Positions 55,901 through 64,000 of a stretch of 64,000 bases of DNA are shown here, piece after piece. Origin of the DNA: Leptolyngbya sp. FACHB-60. Lineage in GTDB: Bacteria; Cyanobacteriota; Cyanobacteriia; Phormidesmidales; Phormidesmidaceae. Positions within the stretch are counted from its first letter, which is position 1; every line of letters begins with the position of its first letter. The stretch spans positions 1 through 64,000 of the forward strand of contig NZ_JACJOX010000031.1 of NCBI RefSeq assembly GCF_014695775.1. Direction: 5' to 3'. Both the position numbers and the translations under genes were made by a program. The notes beneath the pieces are model-generated. The model was not told where the DNA came from. It saw only the letters and a program-made list of their open reading frames with translations, and did no database searches.

Positions 55901-56206
55901 GTGAACGCTCGATCCTCCGTCAGCTTCCTCGATTTAGGAGACACTGCGTTTGTGCTGTCAGCCTTCAAACAGGCGGAAGGATCGGCAAATCGATACATTC
56001 TGCGCGGCTATGAAAGCAATGGCTCAGAAACATCCCTAAAGCTTCAAGGATCTATTCCAATGGAGGTGGCGGGGCGAGTCAATTTGCTAGAAGAACCCCA
56101 TGAAGCGAAGGGATTGCATGAGGTAGATCCCTGGCAGATTGTCAGTTTGGCTATATCCATCAGCCCTATAGATACTCAAACTAAATTTTTGCAGGTTGCT
56201 CCCTAG
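52991..56206 (+). CDS. Family GH38 alpha-mannosidase
   Basis: 1071 aa from ATG 52991 (MPPATVLP). GH38 catalytic domain: HAHLDLAWLWP (zinc His and Asp, ~residue 242), EPDLNLPGGEAI, and the nucleophile Asp in WLPDTFGFS (~residue 357); the middle helical domain (GCYTTHGDQKQYNRR) and C-terminal beta-sandwiches follow. Removes alpha-mannosyl residues, probably from glycans or storage glycosides, in the cytoplasm as no signal peptide is seen. Residues ~493-517 are a Ser/Thr/Pro run coded by CCTCACCTCCCCACC-like repeat DNA. A glycosyltransferase gene is convergent downstream. Confidence 0.9.
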   Translation: MPPATVLPVLPPQILDSLDRLRHLSQLDVRDTWHRCPNAAESPDVPWGKAWQNWPLATLNDRHHIAWPKGKVSLGLHQRFTWPTDLNGYPLQGLTARLALRWWANQADIFINGELVQTGDIFDCWTRIVLTDCVVPGEAVDVSLKLLSPGHDEGALVQAELVFEALAGDCPEPGFVADELAVLATYLAQFDGEKLDMLTQALEGIDWDGVGDRDRFHASLLRVRDALKSFSPWLKQRTLHCLGHAHLDLAWLWPVPETWEAAENTFCSVLALQQDFPELTFSHSSPALFAWLEQHRPELFATIQQQVKAGRWAIDAGLWVEPDLNLPGGEAIARQILYGQRYCAEKFGGVSAIAWLPDTFGFSWQLPQLLAQGGIRYFATQKLRWNDTNPFPHDLFSWQGLDGTEITGVTLPPIGTDITPVEMAQYACQWEVNTGFVDALWLPGVGDHGGGPTRDMLLKAQRWASSPFFPTLTFGHAVPLFDQLTQAPAQETVVPTSTTTSSPQPLTSPPTPSLPTWKDELYLELHRGCYTTHGDQKQYNRRCEDMLFQAELFASIAAICGLQPYPQTDLETAWKLVLFNQFHDILPGSSIPEVFEQANTEWQAALEMGDRILQTSLQALAERCPLPSPPHPDAVPVVLFNPLNWERNEVVAISLASALAQTSWQAQDTGGQTLLTQTDQADSSSLLVYVPAIPSVGYRLIWLIPAEADQPSPPPADWILENTYLQTIIDPTTGGIASLVHKATATETFHGCGNQLQAFKDEGQYWDAWNIAPDYQDHPLDAFVLKSISWIEYGPVRQTLRVVYSFNQSTIAQDYRLEANSPVLAVHTEVDWHETQVVLKAAFPLTVSAAEATYEIPFGAIARSTTPTTPQDQAKWEVPALRWADLSDGERGVSILTDYKHGFNATPSQLRLTLLKAPIWPDPGCDRGLQTFSYAVYPHAHSWQQAKTVQAARNFNLPVRPWVLSSSTLSVNARSSVSFLDLGDTAFVLSAFKQAEGSANRYILRGYESNGSETSLKLQGSIPMEVAGRVNLLEEPHEAKGLHEVDPWQIVSLAISISPIDTQTKFLQVAP

Positions 56207-56267
56207 CCATTGCCAGGGGCTATCCTGGTCACAAAAGCACTGATGGCTGAGGTGATGGCTTGCAACC

Positions 56268-57209
56268 CTAGGGCATCAGGACGGTGCGGGGAATCAGGGC
56301 ATCACCCCCAGGATTTGATCGCAGTTTGCGAGCCTGGGCCAGCAGTTGCCATGCTGCAGGCGACAGTGCGCCGGGGGCTAATAGGGAGAGTCCAGTGGTG
56401 ACCTGGCGCTGGCGCAAAGCAACTAGGCCCCAGTGCAGGTGCAGGTATTGGCCAATGGCGGCGAGGGTGGGAATGCGATCGCGGTATCCCTCATTCACCC
56501 GTCCATAGATACGCTCTTTGATGGTCAAATTCAGCGCCATGCGGCGGCTGAGCGGCATTTTTTGCTCGTAGCCCCCGGCCCAAAGGGTGCGGTAGGCCAG
56601 GCACTCGTTAATAAACAGCGCATCACCAAAGTCGGCCAGCTTTACCCAGGCGTCGATGTCGTCGTAGTTGGTGGTCATGGTGGTATCCCAGCCGCCCGCC
56701 TGCAAAAAGGCATCGCGGCGAGCCGCCACCTGAGCCGGGGTGCCAAAAGGCACCTGATCCATCAACATGCCGTAATGGATAGCGCTTTGGGGAATATAAA
56801 AAACTTGGCCAGGGCCGGTGGCAGGAGTGCGACGAATTTCAGCACCATGCTCGTCGACCTGGATGGCTTGGCAGGAGCAAAGGACGGCTTCGGGATGCTG
56901 GGCGATCGCCGCTGCCATCTTCTCAATGCAGTCTGGTGCTAGATAGTCGTCATCATCCAGAAACTTAACCCACTCTCCGCTGGCGGCAGCCACGCCGTTG
57001 TTGACCGTAGCAGCATGGTTAAGGTTTTTAGCATTGCGGTAGTAGACAACCTGGCTGCCCAGACTGCGCACATACTCCTCAGTGCTGTCGGTGGAGGCAT
57101 CGTCAGCGACGACAACTTCGCAGGGCACGGTTTGGTTGAGACCGCAGGCGATCGCCCGCTTCAGCAGCTCCAGCCGATTGTAGGTAGTAATCACCAAGCT
57201 AAATTTCAT
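56268..57209 (-). CDS. Family 2 glycosyltransferase
   Basis: 313 aa. GT-A fold: N-terminus FSLVITTYNRLELLKRAI, nucleotide-site VVADDASTDSTEEYV, metal-binding DDDDY motif in KFLDDDDYLAPDCIE, and a likely acceptor-side Asp pair in TNYDDIDAWVKLADFG. Transfers a sugar from an NDP donor to a polysaccharide or glycan; acceptor unknown. No signal peptide or TM helices. Downstream of the convergent mannosidase. Confidence 0.92.
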   Translation of the reverse strand: MKFSLVITTYNRLELLKRAIACGLNQTVPCEVVVADDASTDSTEEYVRSLGSQVVYYRNAKNLNHAATVNNGVAAASGEWVKFLDDDDYLAPDCIEKMAAAIAQHPEAVLCSCQAIQVDEHGAEIRRTPATGPGQVFYIPQSAIHYGMLMDQVPFGTPAQVAARRDAFLQAGGWDTTMTTNYDDIDAWVKLADFGDALFINECLAYRTLWAGGYEQKMPLSRRMALNLTIKERIYGRVNEGYRDRIPTLAAIGQYLHLHWGLVALRQRQVTTGLSLLAPGALSPAAWQLLAQARKLRSNPGGDALIPRTVLMP

Positions 57210-57542
57210 GGCCGCCTCCCCAGGCCAGTAGGCCCAGCATCCCTAATTAGGATATTGATTGCTGCCTTAGCATGCCCTACCAACAGAATAGATTACCAAA
57301 GGGTTTAAGCCCTCGTAGAGGCTTCTGCCACGGGTAAAGAGATGGTCAAAGTTGCGTCAGATCAACCCATCAACGATAGGCTTATTTACGCTATCAGACT
57401 AAACATCCTCAAAATAACCTTGAACCCCTTCTCCCGTTTTGGGAGAAGGGGTTCAAGGTTATAGCTTGCTTCCCATAAAGTGAGACAAGCTTACGAAAGT
57501 TGGCTGCACTGAGTAGCGATGCTACATCGAGGAAAAGCGCTA
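57210..57542. other. Intergenic region with a terminator
   Basis: 333 bases between the two leftward genes for the glycosyltransferase and hemerythrin protein. Besides the strong hairpin at 57414-57462 I see only presumed promoter sequence for the glycosyltransferase. Confidence 0.4.
57414..57462 (-). terminator. Strong hairpin terminator
   Basis: A 22-bp perfect stem (57414-57435 with 57441-57462) with a GTTTT loop, GC-rich near the loop, 81 bases past the hemerythrin stop on the reverse strand. It most likely ends that transcript. Confidence 0.88.
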
Positions 57543-58589
57543 TTAGCTAATAGCAGATGCCATTTCCCGCTGCAGCTTACCCTTGGCAGCCTTAAAGTCA
57601 GTTGCCATTTGTTCCTTTTGGCTAGTGCTGCAATTCTTATCAATAGCGGCAAACATCGTAGATTCTTCCTGGCGAATATGATCGCCAACGACATCCATCA
57701 ACTGTTTGACCTTTGATTTGAACTCATCAGTCGAAGCAGGGTCAATGGCTTTGATCTCATCCAACATGCGCTTCATTTCAGCTTGCTCATCGTACAGCTC
57801 TTGAGTATTTTCGTTGCCGTAGAATGAGCGTACGTTTGGATAGACGACTTCTTCTTCCGCTTCAGCATGGGCCAGCAAATCTTTATAAAGCTGCCCAAAA
57901 TACTCTTGCAGCTTTTGAGGATCCTGAGTACCGCCGATTTCGGTAAAGATAGTGTTTGTCTTGTTATGATCTAGCCGAATCAGGGTTTGAATATTCATAT
58001 CCTGTTTGTCGGTATTTTGGGTCACTACGCTACCAAATACCCCCGACAATGCGGCGATCGAATCTTGCACCCTTGCCCAAATCCCTTGATCGGCGTCTTG
58101 ACCGGTCATCTCACGAACACCCACTTGTTCGAGCATTCCCTTAAGCTGTTCTTGGTGGGCACGCCCCTCAAAATTGACCGTATTCAAAGGCCCAATAGCT
58201 ACTTCTATGTCTGCTCCTACCTTCTGGGCTGCCTTATGAATTACGATGCCGCTCATCGCTTGACCGTGCTTCATCAATTCATGGTGCATGAGTTTTTGGT
58301 AAAACGTAAACTCATCACCAGACATCATCTGCTCAAACTGTGAAATAAATGTTCCAGTTGCAGGACTAGGATCGGCTGGGACACCATATTGAACGATTAC
58401 AGTTTCAATAATGCCAAGGTTTTTCTGGTCGTCCTCTAGAAAGTTCTGGAGACGTTCGCGAATATCCTGGTGCGGACAGGTCTCCATGAGCTTTTGATCA
58501 TTCGAGATTATCAAATTTTGAAAGGCCTTTAAGTCTGCCAGTCTTTCACCGATTAACTGCCGCTTTGTATCGTCTAACGTTGTAACCAT
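57543..58589 (-). CDS. Hemerythrin HHE-domain protein
   Basis: 348 aa from ATG 58589 (MVTTLDD), preceded by GAGGAAA. Residues ~1-170 are a helical domain (LADLKAFQNLIISNDQKLMETCPH...) without a complete iron motif. Residues ~215-335 match an HHE hemerythrin bundle: LIRLDHNKTNTIF, HAEAEEEVVYP, EQAEMKRMLDEI and DHIRQEESTMFAA give the conserved His/Glu iron ligands. Such proteins bind O2 or NO and a di-iron site, and may have a stress role. Separate from the glycosyltransferase by a strong terminator. Confidence 0.85.
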   Translation of the reverse strand: MVTTLDDTKRQLIGERLADLKAFQNLIISNDQKLMETCPHQDIRERLQNFLEDDQKNLGIIETVIVQYGVPADPSPATGTFISQFEQMMSGDEFTFYQKLMHHELMKHGQAMSGIVIHKAAQKVGADIEVAIGPLNTVNFEGRAHQEQLKGMLEQVGVREMTGQDADQGIWARVQDSIAALSGVFGSVVTQNTDKQDMNIQTLIRLDHNKTNTIFTEIGGTQDPQKLQEYFGQLYKDLLAHAEAEEEVVYPNVRSFYGNENTQELYDEQAEMKRMLDEIKAIDPASTDEFKSKVKQLMDVVGDHIRQEESTMFAAIDKNCSTSQKEQMATDFKAAKGKLQREMASAIS

Positions 58590-59539
58590 GATTGATTTTC
58601 CTCTGCAAAACAACTAGATTCAAGCTTAATTATCAAGTTTGACAAAACCTAGGCACCCCCGCCGAATCTACAGCGGTTCGAATAATTCTTGAATTCAGGA
58701 TAGGCATCTTTCCTTAGAGGTAAGATGCCTATCCCAAGAATTTCTTCGAATTAGAAAAGTGCTATAAAATCATGGAAGTATGCCTACATCCTGCTTAGAG
58801 ACGTTGAACAGCTGAATCTTCTATTGGTTGATAGAAAATGTGCCTATTAGCCAACGTCAAAAAGCACTAGGGAAAACTTATGTAAGCCATCCTATGCCAT
58901 GATCTTGGGGGGCAAGAAACTTGAATAACACACCTCTAAACTTTAAATAGGTGTGTCTTTATCGTCTACCTAACCTGGGTCATAGGTTTTGGCCCTGCCG
59001 TGTAGAAGTAGGTATTCCTAAAGAATTAATCACAAAGGAAAAGTTTGGATTTTGTTGGTGATTAGAGCGTTAGCTAGCGGAATCCAACTAAGCTCACCGA
59101 TGCTTGGGTTTCTCTGCTGGAGATACTGCGCGAACACTCTGGTTTACTCAGCTTGGGAGCATGCCTGTTTTTAGTTAGACAGAGCACTAGAGCGGTTCGG
59201 CTGCTTCAACGAAGATTTAGTTTCAGTTTTGATGCGTGTAACTAAAGCAGCGCCTAAACACGTCAAAATCAGCATTGCAGAGATTTTATAAAAATTCGAG
59301 GTCTCTGTTGGCTCTAGCAGCCTCAGCATGCTTCTCGACCTCCTCCCAGCAGAAGATTTATTGGATTGGCACTCACCTTCCTATGGGCAAGCTGCGCTAG
59401 TGCCGCAGATCTAGGCTTCTTCAGAGACCTGTTGCTTTGAGACCAAACCTAAAAGCCAAAAGGCTCTAAGGCCATCATCGCTACGACAAAACACACTCTG
59501 CAGATACCCTAGATTTAGCTAGCCCTTGTGCTCTCCAGA
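58590..59539. other. 950-base gene-free region
   Basis: No coding frame of interest. Contains the extended imperfect hairpin at 58677-58750 and otherwise unstructured AT-rich sequence. It separates the hemerythrin gene's promoter from the end of lepA. Confidence 0.45.
58677..58750. repeat. Extended inverted repeat
   Basis: Core GGATAGGCATCTT (58698-58710) pairs with AAGATGCCTATCC (58722-58734), and the outer TTCGAATAATTCTTG pairs imperfectly with CAAGAATTTCTTCGAA, giving a ~74-base hairpin with one bulge. It could be a terminator-like structure or a small non-autonomous mobile element (MITE). Confidence 0.8.
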
Positions 59540-61345
59540 TTACGACAGCTTCAGCACCGCCATGAAGGCTTCTTGGGGCACATCTACCGTGCCGATCGCC
59601 TTCAGACGCTTCTTACCTTTGGCCTGCTTCTGCAGCAGCTTTTTCTTGCGGGAGATGTCGCCGCCGTAGCACTTGGCCAGCACGTCTTTACGCAGGGCGG
59701 GGATGCTCTCGCTGGCCACCACCCGACTGCCGATCGCCGCCTGAATCGGAATCTTGAACTGGTGGCGCGGAATCAGTTCTTTAAGCTTTTCGACTAGGGC
59801 TTTGCCCACGTAGTAGGCCTTGTCGCGGTGGACGATGGACGCTAGGGAATCGACCGGGTCGCCATTGATCAACACGTCGAGCCGCGACAGATGGTTTTCT
59901 CGGTAGCCAATCAGGTGGTACTCCATGCTGGCGTAACCCTTGCTGCGCGACTTCATCTGGTCGAAAAAGTCAGTCACGACCTCGGCCAGAGGCACCTCGT
60001 AGATCAAGGTGGTGCGGCCCTGGGCTAGGTACCTCATGTCTTTAAATTCGCCCCGGCGGCCCTGGCACAGCTCCATCAGCGCGCCCACATATTCTTCGGG
60101 GGTGATCATGTCGAGCTGCACGTAGGGCTCTTCAATCTTTTCGCGGACCTGGGGGTCGGGCAGGGTGCTGGGATTGTCAATTTCGAGCACCTCACCCTTG
60201 AGGGTGGTGACCCGGTAGATTACCGAGGGCGCGGTGGTGATTAAATCCAGGTTGTACTCGCGCTCTAGACGCTCCTGCACAATTTCCATGTGCAGCAGGC
60301 CCAAAAAGCCGCAGCGAAACCCAAAGCCCATGGCGCTTGAGGTTTCTGGCTCGTACTGGAGAGCGGCGTCACTGAGGCGGAGCTTTTCGAGGGCCTCGCG
60401 CAGCTCCTCAAACTGGTCTGAAACGATAGGGAAGAGGCCACAAAACACCATCGGCTTAGCTTCAGCGTAGCCGGGCAAAGCTTCGGTGGCGGGGTTTTGC
60501 ACCAGGGTAATGGTGTCGCCCACGCGGGCATCTTCTACGGCCTTAATCGAGGCGGCAAAGTAACCCACTTCTCCCGCATGAAGCTCGTCTACCCGAATCT
60601 GAGTGGGGGCAAGCACGCCCAGCTCGTCGATCTCGTATTCTTTGCCTGAGGCCATCAGCCGCACTTTGTCTTTGCGACGAATGCTGCCATCCATGACGCG
60701 GAAGTAGACGATCACGCCCCGGTAGCTGTCGTAGTAGCTGTCGAAGATCAGCGCTCGCAGGGGCTGATCGACGGTGTCAGTCGGGGGCGGCACCAGGTAA
60801 ACGATAGATTCTAAAATTTCGTCGATGCCGACCCCTTCTTTGGCTGAGGCGAGAATGGCACCGCTGCAATCGAGGCCGATGATGTCTTCAATTTCTTGTC
60901 GGATGCGCTCGGGTTCGGCACCGGGCAGGTCGATTTTGTTGAGAACGGGGATGATTTCGAGGTTGTTCTCCAGGGCCAGATAGACGTTGGCCAGGGTTTG
61001 GGCCTCGACCCCCTGGGAGGCATCGACCACCAGCAGCGCCCCTTCGCAAGCAATCAGCGATCGCGACACCTCGTAAGAAAAATCGACGTGCCCTGGGGTG
61101 TCGATCAGGTTGAGGACATAGTCTTTGCCGTCCTTGGCCTTGTAGTTCATGCGGGCGGCCTGGAGCTTGATGGTAATGCCCCGCTCCCGCTCCAGATCCA
61201 TATTGTCGAGGAACTGGGCCTTCATTTCGCGATCGCTGACGGTGCCGGTGCGCTGGAGCAGTCGGTCGGCCAGAGTCGATTTGCCGTGGTCAATGTGGGC
61301 AATAATCGAGAAATTGCGAATCTGAGAGACGGGAACCTCTGTCAT
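59540..61345 (-). CDS. lepA: Elongation factor 4 (LepA)
   Basis: 601 aa, the usual length. Ribosome-binding translational GTPase that helps stalled or mistranslocated ribosomes. G1 AHIDHGKS, G2 RERGITI, G3 DTPGHVDF, G4 NKIDLP are present, then EF-G-like domains and the LepA-specific C-terminal domain ([33 protein letters not shown]). Lacks EF-G domain IV, as expected. Monocistronic. Confidence 0.97.
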   Translation of the reverse strand: MTEVPVSQIRNFSIIAHIDHGKSTLADRLLQRTGTVSDREMKAQFLDNMDLERERGITIKLQAARMNYKAKDGKDYVLNLIDTPGHVDFSYEVSRSLIACEGALLVVDASQGVEAQTLANVYLALENNLEIIPVLNKIDLPGAEPERIRQEIEDIIGLDCSGAILASAKEGVGIDEILESIVYLVPPPTDTVDQPLRALIFDSYYDSYRGVIVYFRVMDGSIRRKDKVRLMASGKEYEIDELGVLAPTQIRVDELHAGEVGYFAASIKAVEDARVGDTITLVQNPATEALPGYAEAKPMVFCGLFPIVSDQFEELREALEKLRLSDAALQYEPETSSAMGFGFRCGFLGLLHMEIVQERLEREYNLDLITTAPSVIYRVTTLKGEVLEIDNPSTLPDPQVREKIEEPYVQLDMITPEEYVGALMELCQGRRGEFKDMRYLAQGRTTLIYEVPLAEVVTDFFDQMKSRSKGYASMEYHLIGYRENHLSRLDVLINGDPVDSLASIVHRDKAYYVGKALVEKLKELIPRHQFKIPIQAAIGSRVVASESIPALRKDVLAKCYGGDISRKKKLLQKQAKGKKRLKAIGTVDVPQEAFMAVLKLS

Positions 61346-61414
61346 ACAAGGCTTACCAGCGGCATATAGTTCACAGACTTTAATATTGTAATCCCTTGTT
61401 TGGCGAATACTCGG

Positions 61415-61497
61415 TGGCGAGAGGGGGAGTGAATGGGGAGAGAGGTGCGGGAGAGAGGGGCTGGGGAAGGTGAGGAGATGGGGAAGATGGAGGGGTT
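61415..61497. repeat. Polypurine GGGGAG-type simple repeat
   Basis: About 80 bases nearly all purine, built on units such as GGGGAG and GGGGAAG, upstream of lepA. The complementary CTCCCC pattern also appears inside the mannosidase gene at ~54470-54540. Such short degenerate repeats are common between genes in some filamentous cyanobacteria. Confidence 0.7.
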
Positions 61498-61633
61498 AGA
61501 CTTGTTATGTCAAGGTCTTTAGACTTAATCCTGCTGGGGTTGTGGGCGTTAACGCTAAACCCACCTATGTCAGGGCTTAGACTGAATGATAGATTTTAAT
61601 CCACTCCATACCCGGCAGTTAGGCCACTCAATT

Positions 61634-61867
61634 ATGCAAAACTCTGCCTCTCCTTCCGGCGAACGGTCGGCGGAAAAAGTTGATCTCTCAGTACAAATCG
61701 ACAAAGACCTGCTCGACCAGGTTTCCCACCTTTCCCCTGACCCTAGCAAGGTGATCGATGTTGCCCTGCGGCAGTGGCTGCGGGGCGATCGCCGCTACGA
61801 AGATGATCTGGTGCGCCACCTGCCCCGCAATCCAACGGTGCCTCCTAAGGGCGAGTGGAACGATTAG
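61634..61867 (+). CDS. Small ribbon-helix-helix/CcdA-like protein
   Basis: 77 aa from ATG 61634 (MQNSASPS). Residues ~14-45, VDLSVQIDKDLLDQVSHLS then PSKVIDVALRQWL, fit the beta-helix-helix pattern of an RHH DNA-binding protein, as in CcdA-type antitoxins. The end is charged (RNPTVPPKGEWND). No toxin gene lies beside it, so it may be an orphan regulator. Terminator at 61896-61932. Confidence 0.65.
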   Translation: MQNSASPSGERSAEKVDLSVQIDKDLLDQVSHLSPDPSKVIDVALRQWLRGDRRYEDDLVRHLPRNPTVPPKGEWND

Positions 61868-61895
61868 GTGTGGGCAGATAGGGTTCAGGGTATAC

Positions 61896-61932
61896 GGTAT
61901 AGGGTTTAAGGCTACCCCTTAAACCCTATACC
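61896..61932 (+). terminator. Hairpin terminator
   Basis: GGTATAGGGTTTAAGG (61896-61911) pairs perfectly with CCTTAAACCCTATACC (61917-61932) around CTACC, just after the small RHH-like gene. No T-run follows. Confidence 0.8.
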
Positions 61933-61996
61933 TGACACTCTAAACCCTTCCAAGATCCATCCCAACTAGAGCCATTGGTGCGATCCGTTGGTTAAC

Positions 61997-63835
61997 ATGG
62001 GAGCGTTCCGGCCTCTTACCCCTATGCGATCGCGACCTTCTTTCTCGACCTTGGCGGCGGCCAGCCCAGCGGATGCTATTTCCGCCTGGATCATGGTGCT
62101 CAGCCCTGCGGCGGTGGTGGAGTCAATTCAAACTGTGGGGAACAAAGCTCTGCCAGAGGCGCTAACAGCTAACTGGGTGGGGCGATCGCTGGCCGAAATC
62201 GTCTCCTTTGCTACTCCCCATACCCTGGGTCAGGCACTCGAAAGCCTAGCTACCCGCCAGGAACCGGTGCAGCTGCCAGGACGCTGCCCGTTGGGATCCC
62301 ACAGCATTGATGTGCAGTGGGTGCTTCAACCCTTAATTGGCCTAGACGGCCAGTTGTTTCGCATTGCCGCCACAGGCTACCTGGCTGACCCGCACGGGTT
62401 GGCTGGCATTCCCTGGCTGCGAACCGTAGAAGCTCCCGCTGCGGTCCAGGAGAACTTGCCTGGGGCCTGCGCCCAGCTGCAAACCTACTCGCCCCGGCTC
62501 ACCCAAATTACCCGCAACGTCCGCTGGACGCTGGATCTAGAAATTATTCGTCAGCAGACGGTAGAGGGTCTGGGCGACTTGTTTGGGGTGAACCGCTGCC
62601 TAGTGTGCAGCTGCGACGCTATCCCCAACATGACTCCTCAGGCTGCCACAGTGACCGCTGAGTATACGCGGTTGGGCGATTTGCCCAGCTGGCAGGGGCA
62701 GGTGTGGACGCTAGCCGAAACACCTTGCCTCAGTGCTGCGGCTCAGTCGTCAGTGGCGGTGGTGCCGCAGCGGCAGCCCGCTGACCCGTCTATCGTAGCG
62801 GTGGCCACTCGCTACCAAAACACCATCAACGGCTTTATCGTGCTCCACGATCGCCCCGATCGCCCCTGGTCAGACATTGAGCTAAATTTGCTCACTGACT
62901 TGGCCGATCAGGTAGGTACGGCGATCGCCCACGCCACCCTATTCGGCGAGAGCCATGCCCTAGCTATCAAACTCCAGCAGGCCAACGCCAGCCTGATGGA
63001 AAAGCAGCTTGAGTTTCAGGAGGCCCGCCGCCAAGCTGAAGAAGCCCGCCAGCAGGCCGAAGAAGCCTCGCGCCTGAAGAGCGAGTTTTTGGCCAATACC
63101 TCCCACGAGCTGCGCACCCCGCTCAACGGCATGATTGGCTTTCTCAGACTTGTGCTCGACGGCATGGCCGACGACCCCGCCGAGCAAGAAGAATTTATTG
63201 AGGAGGCGCATAAGTCAGCCATCCACCTCTTGCAGCTGATCAACGATGTGCTCGACATCGCCAAGATTGAAGCGGGCAAAATGCAGATCGACATGGGGCC
63301 AATTAGCCTCAAGGAGCTGCTGGCCGATGTGGAAAACTTCATGCGCCACCAGGCCGACGAAAAGCACCTGGCTTTCGACATTTTGCTGCCCGCCACCCGC
63401 GACGACATTACCGTCAACGGCAATTATCAGCGCTTGCTCCAGGTGCTCATCAACCTCGTGGGTAATGCTATCAAGTTCACCCACGAGGGTGGTGTCACCA
63501 TCAGCGCCGAGGTGAAGCCCCAACAGATGGAATACCAGGGCAAAACCTGGCCCGGCCTGGTCAAAATTAGCGTGGCTGACACGGGCATTGGTGTTTCTCT
63601 TGAAAAGCAAGACCGCTTGTTTCAGAGCTTTAGCCAGGTGGATGGCGATCGCACCCGTCAGTATGGCGGCACGGGTCTAGGGCTAGCGATTTCCCAGCGT
63701 CTGGTGGAGGCCATGGGCGGCGTAGTGCAGTTTATCAGTATGGGCGAGGGGCTAGGCTCCACGGTGACCTTCACGGCACTGCTCTACCAGAAGCCGGTAG
63801 TGATCGACAAAGAGCCGGTATATCCACCGAAATAG
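61997..63835 (+). CDS. GAF-domain histidine kinase
   Basis: 612 aa from ATG 61997; ATG 62024 is also possible. An unrecognised PAS-like N-terminal part (~30-130), GAF (~170-315), a coiled coil (~325-360 with a repeated QAEEARQ unit), HisKA with H370 in ANTSHELRTPL, and HATPase with INLVGNAIKF, DTGIGVS and GGTGLGLAIS. Cytoplasmic; the GAF might bind a bilin or small ligand but lacks a clear CH motif. No regulator is adjacent. Confidence 0.9.
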   Translation: MGAFRPLTPMRSRPSFSTLAAASPADAISAWIMVLSPAAVVESIQTVGNKALPEALTANWVGRSLAEIVSFATPHTLGQALESLATRQEPVQLPGRCPLGSHSIDVQWVLQPLIGLDGQLFRIAATGYLADPHGLAGIPWLRTVEAPAAVQENLPGACAQLQTYSPRLTQITRNVRWTLDLEIIRQQTVEGLGDLFGVNRCLVCSCDAIPNMTPQAATVTAEYTRLGDLPSWQGQVWTLAETPCLSAAAQSSVAVVPQRQPADPSIVAVATRYQNTINGFIVLHDRPDRPWSDIELNLLTDLADQVGTAIAHATLFGESHALAIKLQQANASLMEKQLEFQEARRQAEEARQQAEEASRLKSEFLANTSHELRTPLNGMIGFLRLVLDGMADDPAEQEEFIEEAHKSAIHLLQLINDVLDIAKIEAGKMQIDMGPISLKELLADVENFMRHQADEKHLAFDILLPATRDDITVNGNYQRLLQVLINLVGNAIKFTHEGGVTISAEVKPQQMEYQGKTWPGLVKISVADTGIGVSLEKQDRLFQSFSQVDGDRTRQYGGTGLGLAISQRLVEAMGGVVQFISMGEGLGSTVTFTALLYQKPVVIDKEPVYPPK

Positions 63836-63880
63836 AGAGTTTGCGGTTACGATAGGGCTGTTTCCGCCATCCTTGCCATC

Positions 63881-64000
63881 ATGACCAGCAAACGAGCCAC
63901 CACGCTCAAACAAGCCTTCCAAGTTTGCGATTTGGGGGCGTTAACTGGGGCTGCGATTGATCGCTATTACGTAGATCTGTCTTCAGTACGCAGTGCTCAG
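63881..64000 (+). CDS. Partial gene cut by the window edge
   Basis: 40 codons from ATG 63881 (MTSKRATTL) run in frame to the last base, with an open frame and the composition of a real gene. AVD-like motifs are not visible in such a short piece; relatives in cyanobacteria with a similar start are often AAA-like proteins, but I do not assign it. Confidence 0.45.
   Translation, partial: MTSKRATTLKQAFQVCDLGALTGAAIDRYYVDLSSVRSAQ

Overview
The window is chromosomal DNA of a cyanobacterium, probably a filamentous Leptolyngbya/Nodosilinea-like organism (the genus is an inference). Photosynthetic markers are psbI, an RbcR-type LysR regulator, a cytochrome b6f haem-assembly (CCB) protein, a ferrochelatase with a chlorophyll a/b-binding tail, a Tic22 homologue and a TxlA/HCF164-type thioredoxin. 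The octamer GCGATCGC (HIP1) recurs from about 7.08 kb onward but I found none in the first 7 kb. Most genes are GC-rich; the first 6 kb are visibly AT-rich.

Region 1 (1-6.9 kb): a horizontally acquired island. It holds the end of an IS1-family element (1-95 or 1-162), then a leftward operon of Tn7-like transposition genes: tnsAB (nuclease fused to DDE transposase), tnsC (AAA+ regulator) and a long zinc-finger TniQ/TnsD-type target selector. A near-perfect 36-bp palindrome lies upstream of tnsAB, followed by degenerate noncoding DNA with a diverged ~409-bp tandem duplication. Cargo and the other transposon end must lie outside the window, so whether this is a homing Tn7-like element or part of a CRISPR-associated transposon cannot be decided here.

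Region 2 (7-24 kb): envelope proteins (SLH protein, small outer-membrane barrel), a c-di-GMP GGDEF-EAL sensor, a DsbA-like protein, a sigma-like factor, a hybrid REC-histidine kinase, alanine dehydrogenase, TxlA, a NIL-ferredoxin, a phosphoketolase/transketolase-like ThDP enzyme, Tic22 and tRNA-Pro(UGG).

Region 3 (24-44 kb): mostly housekeeping and regulation: GNAT acetyltransferase, ACT-like protein, alpha/beta hydrolase, Crp/Fnr regulator, RbcR, 2Fe-2S ferredoxin, HrcA, ferrochelatase, a broken tyrosine recombinase, a three-gene signalling operon (multi-receiver GGDEF regulator, membrane histidine kinase, single-domain receiver), an IF-3 gene that appears to start with AUU, an rRNA methyltransferase and the CCB protein.

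Region 4 (44-64 kb): a divergent smtA/smtB metal-resistance locus with a symmetric double operator, proA, a PEP-CTERM beta-propeller protein, a DUF3769/LptD-like outer-membrane protein, psbI, a GH38 alpha-mannosidase, a family-2 glycosyltransferase, a hemerythrin protein, lepA, a small ribbon-helix-helix-like protein, a GAF histidine kinase and the start of one more gene cut by the window edge.

The most notable items are the Tn7-like TnsAB/TnsC/TniQ module with its palindrome, the symmetric smt operator, the AUU-start divergent IF-3, and the signalling protein with two receivers lacking phosphoacceptor Asp and a GDDEF site.
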